NCBI RefSeq assembly: GCF_026013565.1
Contig: NZ_JAPDOB010000002.1
Location: 248,001 to 312,000, forward strand
DNA length: 64,000 bases
Direction of reading: 5' to 3'
Source of the DNA: Sphingomonas arvum
GTDB lineage: Bacteria; Pseudomonadota; Alphaproteobacteria; Sphingomonadales; Sphingomonadaceae
Made by a program: the position numbers and the translations under genes. Below, piece by piece: positions 48,457 through 56,308 of this stretch (position 1 is its first letter; the number at the start of each line of letters is the position of its first letter). The notes under the pieces were generated by a model, which was given only the letters and a program-made list of their open reading frames with translations, did no database searches and was not told where the DNA came from.

Positions 48457-48634
48457 AGCGTCGTTGCAAACGCAGGTGCCGAAAGCCCCAGAACAATAGC
48501 ACCGCGCCGAATCCGCAGGCGACCCGTCCTGCCCACATCTCATCCACTTTGTGCATGCCGCCCCATAGCCAATCGCCAATCACAAGACCGAAGGTAAAGA
48601 CGAGCATGAAGACTGCAAACGAACGGACATTCAT
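48455..48634 (-). CDS. Small two-helix membrane protein, hypothetical
   Basis: A 59-codon frame starting ATG AAT GTC at 48634. It reads MNVRSFAVFMLVFTFGLVIG, then a short loop (DWLWGGMHKVDEMWAGRV), a second hydrophobic run 'ACGFGAVLLFWGF' and a basic end (RHLRLQRR). The positive-inside pattern and clean frame suggest a real inner-membrane miniprotein. Its ends lie close to palindromic GTCCGC repeats, and base composition is lower in GC than the surroundings. I know of no family for it. A chance open frame remains possible. Confidence 0.5.
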   Translation of the reverse strand: MNVRSFAVFMLVFTFGLVIGDWLWGGMHKVDEMWAGRVACGFGAVLLFWGFRHLRLQRR

Positions 48635-48658
48635 TAAGTCAGGATAGCAATCAGTCGA

Positions 48659-48686
48659 ATGTCCGCAATGGGTCGGAAGCGGACAT
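48659..48686. repeat. Palindromic repeat, copy 2 (ATGTCCGC...GCGGACAT)
   Basis: ATGTCCGC (48659-48666) and GCGGACAT (48679-48686) form a perfect 8-bp inverted repeat around AATGGGTCGGAA. It lies between the small membrane ORF and the hppA terminator hairpin and is the same element as at 53619-53646. Confidence 0.75.
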
Positions 48687-48717
48687 CGAGCGCGGCCGTC
48701 CCTTCACCAACGAAGCA

Positions 48718-48744
48718 GGGGCGGCAGGACCGGCCTGCCGCCCC
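48718..48744 (-). terminator. Strong hairpin downstream of hppA
   Basis: GGGGCGGCAGG (48718-48728) and CCTGCCGCCCC (48734-48744) form a perfect 11-bp stem with a 5-nt loop (ACCGG), 28 nt beyond the hppA stop. On the minus strand no T tract follows. On the plus strand TCTTTC follows. It is most likely the hppA transcript end. Confidence 0.7.
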
Positions 48745-48771
48745 TCTTTCGTCTGACCAGTTGTTCGAGGA

Positions 48772-50943
48772 TCAGCCGGCGCCGTGGCCCGCCAGCGCGG
48801 CGAGCAGCAACAGGGCGACGATGTTGGTGATCTTGATCATCGGATTGACGGCGGGCCCCGCGGTGTCCTTGTAGGGATCGCCGACCGTGTCGCCGGTCAC
48901 CGCCGCTTTGTGGGCTTCCGAGCCCTTGCCGCCGTGGTTGCCGTCCTCGATGTACTTCTTGGCATTGTCCCAGGCGCCGCCGCCGGAGGTCATCGAGATG
49001 GCGACGAACAGGCCCGACACGATCACGCCCAGCAACAGGGCGCCCAGGGCCGCGAAGCCCTGCTCACGCCCGGCCACCGCGGCGATCACGAAGTAGACGA
49101 CGATCGGCGTCAGCACCGGCAGCAGCGACGGCACGATCATCTCCTTGATCGCCGCACGGGTGACCAGGTCGACGGTGCGGGCGTAGTTGGGACGGCTGGT
49201 GCCAGCCATGATGCCCTTGTCGTTGGCGAACTGGTCGCGGACGTCGATCACCACGTTGCCGGCCGCCCGCCCGACGGCGGTCATGCCCATCGCCCCGAAC
49301 AGGTAGGGCAGCAGGGCACCAAGCAGCAGGCCGACCACGACATACGGGTTGGACAGGCTGAAATCGACCGCGTTGCCGCCGCCGATGCCGAGCTCGGTCG
49401 AGAACTCGCGCAAGTCGGTGGTGTAGGCGCCGAACAGCACCAGCGCCGCCAGCGCGGCCGAGCCGATGGCATAGCCCTTGGTCACCGCCTTGGTGGTGTT
49501 GCCAACCGCGTCGAGGGCATCGGTGCGATGGCGCACCTCGTCCTCCATGCCGCTCATTTCCGCGATGCCGCCGGCATTGTCGGTGACCGGGCCATAGGCA
49601 TCGAGGGCGACGACCATGCCCGCCAGCGCCAGCATGGCGGTGGCGGCGAAGGCGATTCCGATCAGGCCGGCAAGCAGGTAGGAAGCGATGATCGCGACGC
49701 AGATCACGATCGTCGGCAGGGCGGTCGATTCAAGGCTGATCGCCAAGCCCTGAATGACGTTGGTGCCGTGGCCGGTTTCCGATGCCTTGGCGATCGACTT
49801 CACGGGGCGGTACTTGGTTCCGGTGTAATATTCGGTGATCCAGACCAGCAAGGCGGTGACGCCCAGGCCAATCATCATGCACCAGAACAGGTCCCAGCCA
49901 GTGAAGCCGCCGGTCTGGGCCGCCACGGCCGAGCCGGCATCGAGGTCGGTTCCCGCCGCCTCCGCACCGCCGATCTGCTGGTTGAGATCGCCGAGCGTCA
50001 GGCGGGTGGCGATGAACAGCGCCGGGATCGACAGCAGCGCCGTGGTCCAGAACCCCTTGTAGAGCGCGCCCATGATCGATTGGCCGCGGCCGAGCCGCAC
50101 CATGTAGGTGCCGATGATCGAAGTGATGATGCACACGCCACCCACGATCAGCGGCAGGCTCATCAGCGCCAGGATGTCACCCGCCGCATTACCGATCAGC
50201 AGCGCGGTCAGCACCATGGTGGCGCCCACGGTCACGACATAGGTCTCGAACAGGTCGGCCGCCATGCCGGCGCAGTCGCCGACGTTGTCGCCAACGTTGT
50301 CGGCGATCACGGCCGGGTTGCGGGGATCGTCTTCCGGGATGCCGGCCTCCACCTTGCCGACCAGGTCGGCGCCGACGTCGGCCGCCTTGGTGAAGATGCC
50401 GCCGCCAAGACGCGCGAAGATGGAGATGAGCGAGGCGCCGAACGCGAGGGCGACCAGCGCATCGACCACGGCGCGGTCGTTAGGCGCATGGCCGCGGACG
50501 GCGACCATTACGTAAAAGAAGCCGGAAATGGCGAGCAGCGCCAGGCCGGCCACCAGCATGCCGGTGATGGCGCCAGAGCGGAAGGCCGTGGTGAGGCCGC
50601 CCTGCAGCGAAGTGCGGGCCGCCTCCGCCGTGCGGACGTTGGCCTTGACCGAGATGTTCATGCCGATGAAGCCGGCGACACCCGACAGGATGGCGCCAAC
50701 GATGAAGCCAATGGCGGGGGTGAGGCCGAGGAAGAGACCGACCAGCACGGCGACGACCACGCCGACGATCGCGATGGTGGTGTACTGACGGGCGAGGTAG
50801 GCGCGGGCGCCTTCCTGGATGGCCCCGGCGATGTCGACCATTCGCTGGTTACCGGCCGGCTGAGCCAGGACCTGACGGCTGGTCAGCAGTCCGTAGAGCA
50901 CGGCGATCACCCCGCAGGCGATCGCGATCAAGGTCACGGTCAT
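48772..50943 (-). CDS. hppA: Membrane-bound proton-pumping pyrophosphatase, K+-independent type
   Basis: A 723-residue protein with about 16 membrane helices. The catalytic segment '[48 protein letters not shown]' (read in parts) carries the [11 protein letters not shown] signature and the Asp-rich PPi site; another conserved Asp cluster is in '[20 protein letters not shown]'. In '[21 protein letters not shown]' a Lys stands at the position that in K+-dependent pumps is Ala, indicating the K+-independent H+-pumping type. It couples pyrophosphate hydrolysis to H+ export. It stands as its own unit with a strong 3' hairpin. Confidence 0.96.
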   Translation of the reverse strand: MTVTLIAIACGVIAVLYGLLTSRQVLAQPAGNQRMVDIAGAIQEGARAYLARQYTTIAIVGVVVAVLVGLFLGLTPAIGFIVGAILSGVAGFIGMNISVKANVRTAEAARTSLQGGLTTAFRSGAITGMLVAGLALLAISGFFYVMVAVRGHAPNDRAVVDALVALAFGASLISIFARLGGGIFTKAADVGADLVGKVEAGIPEDDPRNPAVIADNVGDNVGDCAGMAADLFETYVVTVGATMVLTALLIGNAAGDILALMSLPLIVGGVCIITSIIGTYMVRLGRGQSIMGALYKGFWTTALLSIPALFIATRLTLGDLNQQIGGAEAAGTDLDAGSAVAAQTGGFTGWDLFWCMMIGLGVTALLVWITEYYTGTKYRPVKSIAKASETGHGTNVIQGLAISLESTALPTIVICVAIIASYLLAGLIGIAFAATAMLALAGMVVALDAYGPVTDNAGGIAEMSGMEDEVRHRTDALDAVGNTTKAVTKGYAIGSAALAALVLFGAYTTDLREFSTELGIGGGNAVDFSLSNPYVVVGLLLGALLPYLFGAMGMTAVGRAAGNVVIDVRDQFANDKGIMAGTSRPNYARTVDLVTRAAIKEMIVPSLLPVLTPIVVYFVIAAVAGREQGFAALGALLLGVIVSGLFVAISMTSGGGAWDNAKKYIEDGNHGGKGSEAHKAAVTGDTVGDPYKDTAGPAVNPMIKITNIVALLLLAALAGHGAG

Positions 50944-51030
50944 GGGTTGTTTGCTTCCCCTGTTACGAAGGGGCGGCAGGACACCGCCCGCGTAGACGGG
51001 GCGAAGTTGTAACGACGAAACGGGGGCTGT

Positions 51031-51123
51031 CTAGGCCGCCAGCAGAAGCGCGGTGAGGCCGCCGCAGGCGAGGCCGGCCAGGGCGATGGCGAGGCGGCGC
51101 CAGTCAGGAAGTGCGATGTTCAT
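51031..51123 (-). CDS. Possible 30-residue single-helix membrane peptide
   Basis: A short frame that starts inside the last codons of thiL (20-nt overlap). It reads MNIALPDWRRLAIALAGLAC and then GGLTALLLAA, that is, a short polar head, two Arg and one hydrophobic helix. The overlap with thiL would allow coupled translation. So short a frame may be accidental; the amphipathic head and uniform helix are the only support. Confidence 0.35.
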   Translation of the reverse strand: MNIALPDWRRLAIALAGLACGGLTALLLAA

Positions 51124-52039
51124 GGCCCAGGCGCTCCGGCAGCGGAACGGCGCCCCCGCTGTCGTGCAGCGCAAGGCCGCTGCCCGGCGCGAGGGTGCCG
51201 ATGCGGGTGAGCCTGGCGTCGGCCGGTAAAGATAGGGTGAACGGGTCGAGGCCGGCCGGCAGCGCGGCGAGCAGGGCATAGTCGTCGCCGCCAGTCGCGG
51301 CGAACAGCCGGGCGGCGCGCCCGGCGCCGCGCTCGGCGACGAAAGCGCTGGAAAGGGGCAGGGCGTCGAGGTCCAGGTCAGCTCCGCACCCGCTCGCGCC
51401 CGCTAGCCGAGCGCAGTCGAGCAGCAGCCCATCCGACACGTCCATCATGGCCGAGGCGCCCGTCGCCAGGGCACGGCCCGCCGCGAGCAAAGGCACCGGG
51501 CGCCGATAAGTGTCCACCAGCACACCGGTGCTGCGCGGGTCGGCGCCGAGGAGTTGCAAGCCGGCGGCGCTGTCGCCGATGGTGCCGGCGAGCCACAAGG
51601 CGTCCCCGGGTTGGCCACCGGACCGGGCCGGAACGCGGCCATCCGAACGGCCGACCACGGTAAGGCCGAGCACTCGTGGAGCGCCCGCCGGCAGGGCGAT
51701 CGTGTCGCCGCCGATCAACGGCAGGCCGTAGCTTTCGCACGCGGCAGCGAGGCCGTCGAGGAAGGCTTGCTCCCACTCGCCGTCTCCTCGGAGCGTCAGG
51801 GACAGCAGCGCGGCGGCAGGCACGGCCCCCTTGGCGGCGATGTCGGACAGGTTCACCGCCGCCAGCTTCCAGCCGACGGAGGCGGGGGGGTCGTCGGGGA
51901 GGTAGTGAACCCCTTCGGCGATCGTGTCGTGGGTCAAAACAAGGTCGCCGAGCACCGCGGCATCGTCCAGCAACCCGCGTGCGGCCGGGTCAGTGGCGAT
52001 ACTGCGGAGTTGCTGGAGGAGGTCGAACTCGGTCGTCAT
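51104..52039 (-). CDS. thiL: Thiamine-monophosphate kinase
   Basis: A 311-residue AIR-synthase-like protein. It has 'GLLDDAAVLGDLVLTHDTIAEGVHYLPDDPPASVGWKLAAVNLSDIAAKGA' (in parts, with the D-D-A and metal-binding residues), 'GLPLIGGDTIALP' and 'ATGASAMMDVSDGLLLDCARLA', and 'AATGGDDYALLAALP' near the end. It phosphorylates thiamine monophosphate to thiamine diphosphate. It lies downstream of nusB on the same strand (87 nt apart); nusB-thiL adjacency is widespread in bacteria. The gap holds a dispersed repeat. Confidence 0.94.
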   Translation of the reverse strand: MTTEFDLLQQLRSIATDPAARGLLDDAAVLGDLVLTHDTIAEGVHYLPDDPPASVGWKLAAVNLSDIAAKGAVPAAALLSLTLRGDGEWEQAFLDGLAAACESYGLPLIGGDTIALPAGAPRVLGLTVVGRSDGRVPARSGGQPGDALWLAGTIGDSAAGLQLLGADPRSTGVLVDTYRRPVPLLAAGRALATGASAMMDVSDGLLLDCARLAGASGCGADLDLDALPLSSAFVAERGAGRAARLFAATGGDDYALLAALPAGLDPFTLSLPADARLTRIGTLAPGSGLALHDSGGAVPLPERLGHEHRTS

Positions 52040-52051
52040 GAACCGACCTTA

Positions 52052-52080
52052 CCGTCATTGCGAACGAAGCGAAGCAATCC
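52052..52080. repeat. Dispersed repeat CGTCATTGCGA, copy 1
   Basis: CCGTCATTGCGAACGAAGCG followed by AAGCAATCC occupies the short nusB-thiL gap. The combination 'CGTCATTGCGA(G/A)CGAAGCGAAGCAATCC' is a well-known short intergenic repeat in several bacterial groups. A second, decayed copy lies at 53497-53526. Confidence 0.65.
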
Positions 52081-52126
52081 GGTGTTATTCAATGCACTGC
52101 ATCGCCGCGTTGCCTGCGGCTCGACG

Positions 52127-52579
52127 CTACTTCCGCGCGTCCTTGGCGATGGTGTCGAGGAGCCCGTTCACGAACGACACTTCCTTCTTGTCGTAGAAAG
52201 CGTGGGCGACGTCGAGATATTCGCTGATGACGCTGCCGACCGGCACGTCGGCGCGAGCGAGCAGTTCGAACGTGCCCGCCCGCAGGATGGCGCGCATCGG
52301 GCGATCAAGGCGCTCCAGCTTCCAGCCCTCGGCAAGATTGGCGGAGATCAGGCGCTCGATCTCGTCCCGGCGGGCCTCGGCCCCGCGCACCACGTCGTCG
52401 AAGAAGTCGACCTCGGCATCGACCAGTTCGTTGTCGTCGATGGTCTCGCCCAGCCGGTGCTGGTGGTATTCGTGGAGCAGCTGAGGGACCGGCTTGGGCT
52501 CCATCTCCAGCTGGTAGAGGGCCTGGACGGCAGCGAGCCGCGCGGCGGAGCGCGAGCGGGAACGGGCGAGAGCGGTCAT
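52127..52579 (-). CDS. nusB: Transcription antitermination protein NusB
   Basis: A 150-residue all-helical protein. It has 'SAARLAAVQALYQLEMEPKPVPQLLHEY', 'DFFDDVVRGAEARRDEIERLISANLAEGW', 'LDRPMRAILRAGTFELLARADVPVGSVISEYLDVAHAFYDKKEVSFVNGLLDTIAK' in consecutive pieces, matching NusB along its length. With NusE (S10) it binds boxA RNA and supports rRNA antitermination. The start at 52579 gives a basic leader 'MTALARSRSRSAAR'. The alpha/beta hydrolase gene ends 11 nt upstream. Confidence 0.96.
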   Translation of the reverse strand: MTALARSRSRSAARLAAVQALYQLEMEPKPVPQLLHEYHQHRLGETIDDNELVDAEVDFFDDVVRGAEARRDEIERLISANLAEGWKLERLDRPMRAILRAGTFELLARADVPVGSVISEYLDVAHAFYDKKEVSFVNGLLDTIAKDARK

Positions 52580-52590
52580 GAGGCGCGGGC

Positions 52591-53502
52591 CTATGCCCGT
52601 TTGGCCAGCTCAAGGAAAGGCTTGAGGGCGGCGGCAACGGCCTGCGGGTTCTCCCAGGGGACGAAATGACCGGCGTCGGGGACACGGACGATGGTGAGGT
52701 CGTCCACCAGCGTGTCGAGGCCGTCCAGCTGTATTGGAAGCAGCGCCTTGTCGTTCATGCCCCAGACGACGAGGGTCGGGACCTTCACTTTCGGGAAGGC
52801 CTTGAGCAGGAAGTCGGGCAACGGCACGGTTACGGACGGCGGCGGGACGATCACGGCGGCCGCCCGGTACCAGTTGAGCATGGCGGTAAACACGCCCGGC
52901 TGGGTCCAGTCGGCCAGGTACTGCGCCTTCTCCTCCGGCGAGATCAGCCCGCGCTCGACATAGTCGCCGAAGCCCTTGGCGAAGAACGTGTCCCAGCCCA
53001 TCGCCTCCACCGCCTGCTCAAACCCGGGGGTGCGGAAAGCGGTGATGTACTGGCTGGCGGCGCGCTGGTCGGCGTCTTCGATCAGGCTTTTCTGGAAGAT
53101 GACGGGGTGCGGCGCGTTGACGATGGCGAGGCGAGTGAGCCGGGGATCACCGCGCAGGGCGGCCGCCCAGGCCACTGCGCCGCCCCAGTCGTGACCGACC
53201 AGGGTAAAATCGTCCAGGCCAAGCCGGTCGACCAGCGCGAACAGGTCGGCGACGATCTTGTCGGTACTATACTCGTCCTTGTCCTGCGGCGCGTCTGATG
53301 CTGCGAACCCGCGCTGGTCGGGCATGATCAGGCGGTAGTGGTCCTCCAGCAGCGGCACGAGCCCGCGCCAGGTGCGGTGGGATTCGGGAAAGCCGTGGAG
53401 GAAGAGGATTGCGGGACCGTCCTCCGGGCCCGCGAGGGCAGTGTTGAGGGTGACGCCGGTGGGCAGCGGGATCTTCTCGAAGCGCACGTCAGCCTCCGTC
53501 AT
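52591..53502 (-). CDS. Alpha/beta hydrolase, epoxide hydrolase-like
   Basis: A 303-residue hydrolase. 'AILFLHGFPESHRTWRGLVPLLEDHYRLIMPDQRGFAASD' (in parts) gives the HGxP oxyanion motif. The nucleophile elbow 'LVGHDWGGAVAWAAAL' has Asp as nucleophile, and the charge-relay His is in 'PDAGHFVPWENPQAV'. HGFP plus GHDWGG marks the epoxide hydrolase/haloalkane dehalogenase group. The ATG used (53502) lies inside a decayed CGTCATTGCGA repeat; GTG at 53487 is an alternative. A longer in-frame extension upstream is made of repeat sequence and is not counted. Probable co-transcription with nusB. Confidence 0.85.
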   Translation of the reverse strand: MTEADVRFEKIPLPTGVTLNTALAGPEDGPAILFLHGFPESHRTWRGLVPLLEDHYRLIMPDQRGFAASDAPQDKDEYSTDKIVADLFALVDRLGLDDFTLVGHDWGGAVAWAAALRGDPRLTRLAIVNAPHPVIFQKSLIEDADQRAASQYITAFRTPGFEQAVEAMGWDTFFAKGFGDYVERGLISPEEKAQYLADWTQPGVFTAMLNWYRAAAVIVPPPSVTVPLPDFLLKAFPKVKVPTLVVWGMNDKALLPIQLDGLDTLVDDLTIVRVPDAGHFVPWENPQAVAAALKPFLELAKRA

Positions 53503-53526
53503 TGCGAGCGAACGTGGAACAATCCA
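53497..53526. repeat. Dispersed repeat CGTCATTGCGA, copy 2 (decayed)
   Basis: CCGTCATTGCGAGCGAACGT followed by GGAACAATCC matches copy 1 at 52052 over most positions. The ATG of the alpha/beta hydrolase gene is the complement of the CAT within it. Confidence 0.6.
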
Positions 53527-53618
53527 GTTCCTGTCGCCGCCGTCAAGAAGACTAGCCTTGCGGGCCACGCGCACTCGGGCGCAGCGCCGACATAAGCCGC
53601 TTGCCGCTCGCAACGGTG

Positions 53619-53646
53619 ATGTCCGCTTTCGACCCATTGCGGACAT
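53619..53646. repeat. Palindromic repeat, copy 3 (ATGTCCGC...GCGGACAT)
   Basis: ATGTCCGC (53619-53626) and GCGGACAT (53639-53646) form a perfect 8-bp inverted repeat around TTTCGACCCATT. It lies 26 nt before the start of a small secreted orphan protein. It matches the copy at 48659 in arms and in the 'GACCCATT' centre (as complement 'AATGGGTC'). Confidence 0.8.
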
Positions 53647-53672
53647 TAGGAGACGAGCGCATCGGTCTTAGA

Positions 53673-54107
53673 ATGCGAAGCCTGCACGTCGGAATGATCC
53701 TCTGTGCGATTGCCCTCGTCATGCCAGCCGATGCGGCACACGGCACTTCCACCGTCTGCTCAAATCCGAAGCGTGCGGGGGTAAGGGAGACTGCGACACT
53801 GCTGCTTCCTTGGTCGAAGGTTGAGGAGTTGTCCCGTATGCTGAAGGCCTCCTCCGCCAAGACGCTAGGTATGTCCTTCAGTCGTGTGAACTCGGGCTAC
53901 GAGGGGAAGCCGACGACTAAGAAGACAATCATTCTTCAGAGTCCCAAGGTGAGCGTAGCAATCGCAATTACTGCCCGGAGCGGCAGCGCCGCATCCCAAG
54001 TCACAGTCGAGCGGACATGTATCAACGATGCGCTTGAGCCATGGCTGCCGTTCTGGAAGCGATTTCGTACAGTCCTGGGTAGTCGGGGTTACACGCTTAA
54101 GCTGTAA
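53673..54107 (+). CDS. Small secreted orphan protein
   Basis: A 144-residue protein starting MRSLHVGMILCAIALVMPAD, a signal peptide ending near ADAAHG. The mature part has no motif I recognise: 'STVCSNPKRAGVRETATLLLPWSKVEELSRML', 'TIILQSPKVSVAIAITARSG' and 'CINDALEPWLPFWKRFRTVLGSRGYTLKL'. Two cysteines may pair. A longer start at 53601 would translate through the palindromic repeat and is rejected. Base composition is lower in GC than neighbours and the gene sits between palindromic repeats, so it may be acquired. Confidence 0.6.
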   Translation: MRSLHVGMILCAIALVMPADAAHGTSTVCSNPKRAGVRETATLLLPWSKVEELSRMLKASSAKTLGMSFSRVNSGYEGKPTTKKTIILQSPKVSVAIAITARSGSAASQVTVERTCINDALEPWLPFWKRFRTVLGSRGYTLKL

Positions 54108-54124
54108 GCTCGGCCTCAGCCATT

Positions 54125-54153
54125 ATGCCCGATTTTCCACCCATTGCGGACAT
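54125..54153. repeat. Palindromic repeat, decayed copy
   Basis: CCACCCATTGCGGACAT (54137-54153) keeps the centre and right arm of the element seen at 53619. The left arm has decayed (ATGCCCGA at 54125-54132 in place of ATGTCCGC). It separates two orphan genes. Confidence 0.5.
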
Positions 54154-54179
54154 GAGGCTGTCGGATATGCTGCGGGCCT

Positions 54180-54446
54180 ATGGACGCCAGAGAAGCCTAC
54201 GAGACCATCCTGAGTGCATTACATGCCGACCCCCGCAAGCGGATCGTCAGCAGCCTATTCGAAGAGGCGAACTTCGGATACTTCCTCATCGGCTTTGAAG
54301 ACGAGGGTCGAGCTAAGTCGATACTGCACGACAGGGGTGAACTCGTTCTCTGCGGCGACCTACACGGCAGTCAAGATTGCACGACGGCCCTTGCTTCTCT
54401 CGCGACGGCTGACCAGCCAACAGCCATTCGTGCGCTCAACTTCTAA
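54180..54446 (+). CDS. Small hypothetical protein
   Basis: An 88-residue cytoplasmic protein starting MDAREAYETILSALHADPRK and continuing 'RIVSSLFEEANFGYFLIGFEDEGRAKSILHDRGELVLCGDLHGSQD'. An N-terminal helix is followed by a beta-hairpin-like part with 'GRAKSILHDRGELVLC'. I do not recognise a family. Reading-frame quality is good but GC is lower than the surroundings. It is flanked by decayed palindromic repeats on both sides (near 54146 and 54445) and is convergent with the pirin gene. Function unknown. Confidence 0.55.
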   Translation: MDAREAYETILSALHADPRKRIVSSLFEEANFGYFLIGFEDEGRAKSILHDRGELVLCGDLHGSQDCTTALASLATADQPTAIRALNF

Positions 54447-54487
54447 CGTCCGATTTCCACCCGAAAAAGACATTGGCGCTGGATCGT

Positions 54488-55387
54488 TCAGGGATAGCTG
54501 ACCGTCAGCGGGATCTCGGGCAGCGGGATCGACTCGCCCTTGTCGTCGGGCGGCAAGGTGAACTCGCCGGCTTTCCAGGCGCGTTTGGCTTCGTTGATGC
54601 GCTCGCGGCTGGAGGAGACGAAGTTCCACCAGACGAGGCGCTCGCCGTCCATCGGCGCGCCGCCGCACAGCATCAGGCGGGCGCCGCTCATCGAGCGGAG
54701 CACCGGCGTGTGGCCGGGGGCGAGGAGGACGAGGTGCTGCGGCATGAGAGCGTGGCCATCGATGCTGGCCTCGCCGTCGAGCAGGTAGACGGCGCGCTCG
54801 TCCGCTTCGCGTTCGAGCTGGAGGCTGGCGCCCGGCTCGAGGTGGATCGCGGCGTAGATGGTGGGGCTGTGCTGCGTCACGGGTGAGCGGGCGCCATAGG
54901 CTTCGCCCATGATGAGGTTGAGGCGAACGCCATCGCCTTCGATCCACGGCAGGCGATCGGCGGCGACATGCTCGAAGCCGGCGTCCTGCTCCTCGCTGGC
55001 GCGAGGCAGGGCGAGCCAAGTTTGAATGCCGTCGAGCGTCGGCCCGGCGTTGCGCTGGTCGGCAGGGGAGCGTTCGGAGTGGGCGATGCCGCGGCCGGCG
55101 GTCATCAGGTTGACCGCGCCCGGCTCGATCCGCTGCACGGTGCCGAGGCTGTCGCGGTGATCGATCGCGCCGTCGAACAGGTAGGTCACGGTGGCGAGGT
55201 TGATATGCGGGTGGGGGCGAACGTCGATGCCCTCGCCGACGCCGAGGCGGGCCGGTCCCATCTGGTCGAAGAAGATGAAGGGTCCGACCATGGTCCGCTG
55301 CTTGTGCGGCAGGGTGCGGTGGACCTTGAAGCCGCCCAGGTCATGGGTGACGGGGGCGAGGTCGAGCAGGATCGGGGGACCTTCCAT
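54488..55387 (-). CDS. Pirin family protein
   Basis: A 299-residue bicupin starting MEGPPILLDLAPVTHDLGGF. The metal site is in 'DVRPHPHINLATVTYLFDGAIDHRDSLG' (two His in HPH, then His of HRDSLG). 'GAVNLMTAGRGIAHSE' supplies the next His/Glu ligands. All four family ligands are present. The C-terminal half has 'SGARLMLCGGAPMDG' and 'WWNFVSSSRERI', also standard. Pirins are iron proteins, some with quercetinase activity, others acting in metabolism control. The start at 55387 fits the family; a longer in-frame start overlaps bolA. bolA starts upstream on the same strand. Confidence 0.93.
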   Translation of the reverse strand: MEGPPILLDLAPVTHDLGGFKVHRTLPHKQRTMVGPFIFFDQMGPARLGVGEGIDVRPHPHINLATVTYLFDGAIDHRDSLGTVQRIEPGAVNLMTAGRGIAHSERSPADQRNAGPTLDGIQTWLALPRASEEQDAGFEHVAADRLPWIEGDGVRLNLIMGEAYGARSPVTQHSPTIYAAIHLEPGASLQLEREADERAVYLLDGEASIDGHALMPQHLVLLAPGHTPVLRSMSGARLMLCGGAPMDGERLVWWNFVSSSRERINEAKRAWKAGEFTLPPDDKGESIPLPEIPLTVSYP

Positions 55388-55400
55388 CCCCCACGCTATA

Positions 55401-55691
55401 TCAGGCTGCTTCGCCGGGAGCGACCGCGCGGATGGCGAGGGCATGAACACGCGATTCCATCAACTCGCCCAAGGCTTTGTAGACCAGCCGCTGGCGCGCG
55501 ACCCTGTTTAGGCCAGCGAAGGCGGTGGCCTCGATGAGAAGGCTGAAGTGCGACTCGCCATCGGGATTGTAGCCGCCATGCCCACGATGCTTTTCGCTAT
55601 CGTCGGATAGTTGGAAGCGGCTGGGCTGCAGTGCCTCCTGCAGGCGGCGAGTCATTTCCCGTGCGACCGGGCCGATGGAAGGGGCGTTCAT
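55401..55691 (-). CDS. bolA: BolA family protein
   Basis: A 96-residue protein with the BolA fold: 'MTRRLQEALQPSRFQLSDDSEKHRGHGGYNPDGESHFSLLIEATAFAGLNRVARQRLVYKALGELM' read in parts. The conserved His of 'SEKHRGHGG' and of 'ESHFSLLI' and the 'R--RH--VY-AL' end (here RVARQRLVYKAL) are present. BolA proteins bind [2Fe-2S] with monothiol glutaredoxins and influence cell shape and iron use. It diverges from a J-domain gene 38 nt away. BolA-DnaJ-CobS-CobT adjacency is common in alphaproteobacteria. Confidence 0.94.
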   Translation of the reverse strand: MNAPSIGPVAREMTRRLQEALQPSRFQLSDDSEKHRGHGGYNPDGESHFSLLIEATAFAGLNRVARQRLVYKALGELMESRVHALAIRAVAPGEAA

Positions 55692-55729
55692 GCGACCTAT
55701 ATAAGTAGCTTCGTCTTCGAGAGGCAGGT

Positions 55730-56308
55730 GTGGCGTCCCGTAATCCCAAATTCCATGGCCGCGTCGAAGGAGCGGCGGCGCATTGCGCGGTGCCTGGTTG
55801 CCCGAACCCCGGTGAATTCCGTGCTCCGCTGACCCGGCCGACCTTCGACGGTCCGGGCGAATATCTATGGTTGTGCCTGGACCATGTCCGCGAGCACAAC
55901 GCCCGCTACAATTTCTTCGCCGGCATGAGCACGGAGGAGATCGAGGCCGCGCAGGCGCCGATGGCGGGCTGGGAACGCAGCGCCCGTACCTTCGCCCATG
56001 TCGGCGGGGCCGATCCGGCGCCGGCGTGGAGCGATTTCAAGGACCCGCTGGATGCGATCGCCGCCCGGTTCGCAGCGCGACCGGCCGGCGCACCGGCGCG
56101 GTCGCGCTTTACGGGCGAGGAGACGCGAGCGCTGTCGGTGCTGGGGCTGGGCGAGGATGCCGAGCTGCACGGGGTACGGCAGCGTTATTCTGAGCTGGTC
56201 CGGCGTTACCATCCCGACCGCAACGGCGGCGACCGGCGGCATGAGGGCAAGCTCAGGAACGTGATCGACGCCTGGCAGACGCTGAAGAAGGCGGCGGCGT
56301 TCGCTTAA
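55730..56308 (+). CDS. J-domain (DnaJ-like) protein
   Basis: A 192-residue protein with GTG start (MASRNPKFHGRVEGAAAHCAVPGCPNPGEFRAPL...). The N-terminal part has a 'C--PGC-N-GE-RAP' segment and 'WLCLDHVREHNARYNFFAGMS', characteristic of the alphaproteobacterial J-protein next to bolA. The C-terminal J domain is 'ALSVLGLGEDAELHGVRQRYSELVRRYHPDRNGGDRRHE' in two parts, with the HPD tripeptide that stimulates DnaK. The usual partner genes cobS and cobT begin 4.9 kb later, separated by the GST/VOC operon. Its stop overlaps that of the opposing GST gene in TTAA. Confidence 0.9.
   Translation: MASRNPKFHGRVEGAAAHCAVPGCPNPGEFRAPLTRPTFDGPGEYLWLCLDHVREHNARYNFFAGMSTEEIEAAQAPMAGWERSARTFAHVGGADPAPAWSDFKDPLDAIAARFAARPAGAPARSRFTGEETRALSVLGLGEDAELHGVRQRYSELVRRYHPDRNGGDRRHEGKLRNVIDAWQTLKKAAAFA

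Noticed and set aside
48784-51012. A ~740-codon plus-strand frame opposite hppA
   Set aside because: It is antisense to the pyrophosphatase, whose motifs are complete; the plus frame is low-complexity Asp/Gly/Arg/His.
53503-53646. N-terminal extension of the alpha/beta hydrolase beginning MSAMGRKRTS
   Set aside because: This sequence is produced by the palindromic and CGTCATTGCGA repeats, not by a domain; such leaders appear on unrelated proteins in sphingomonads.
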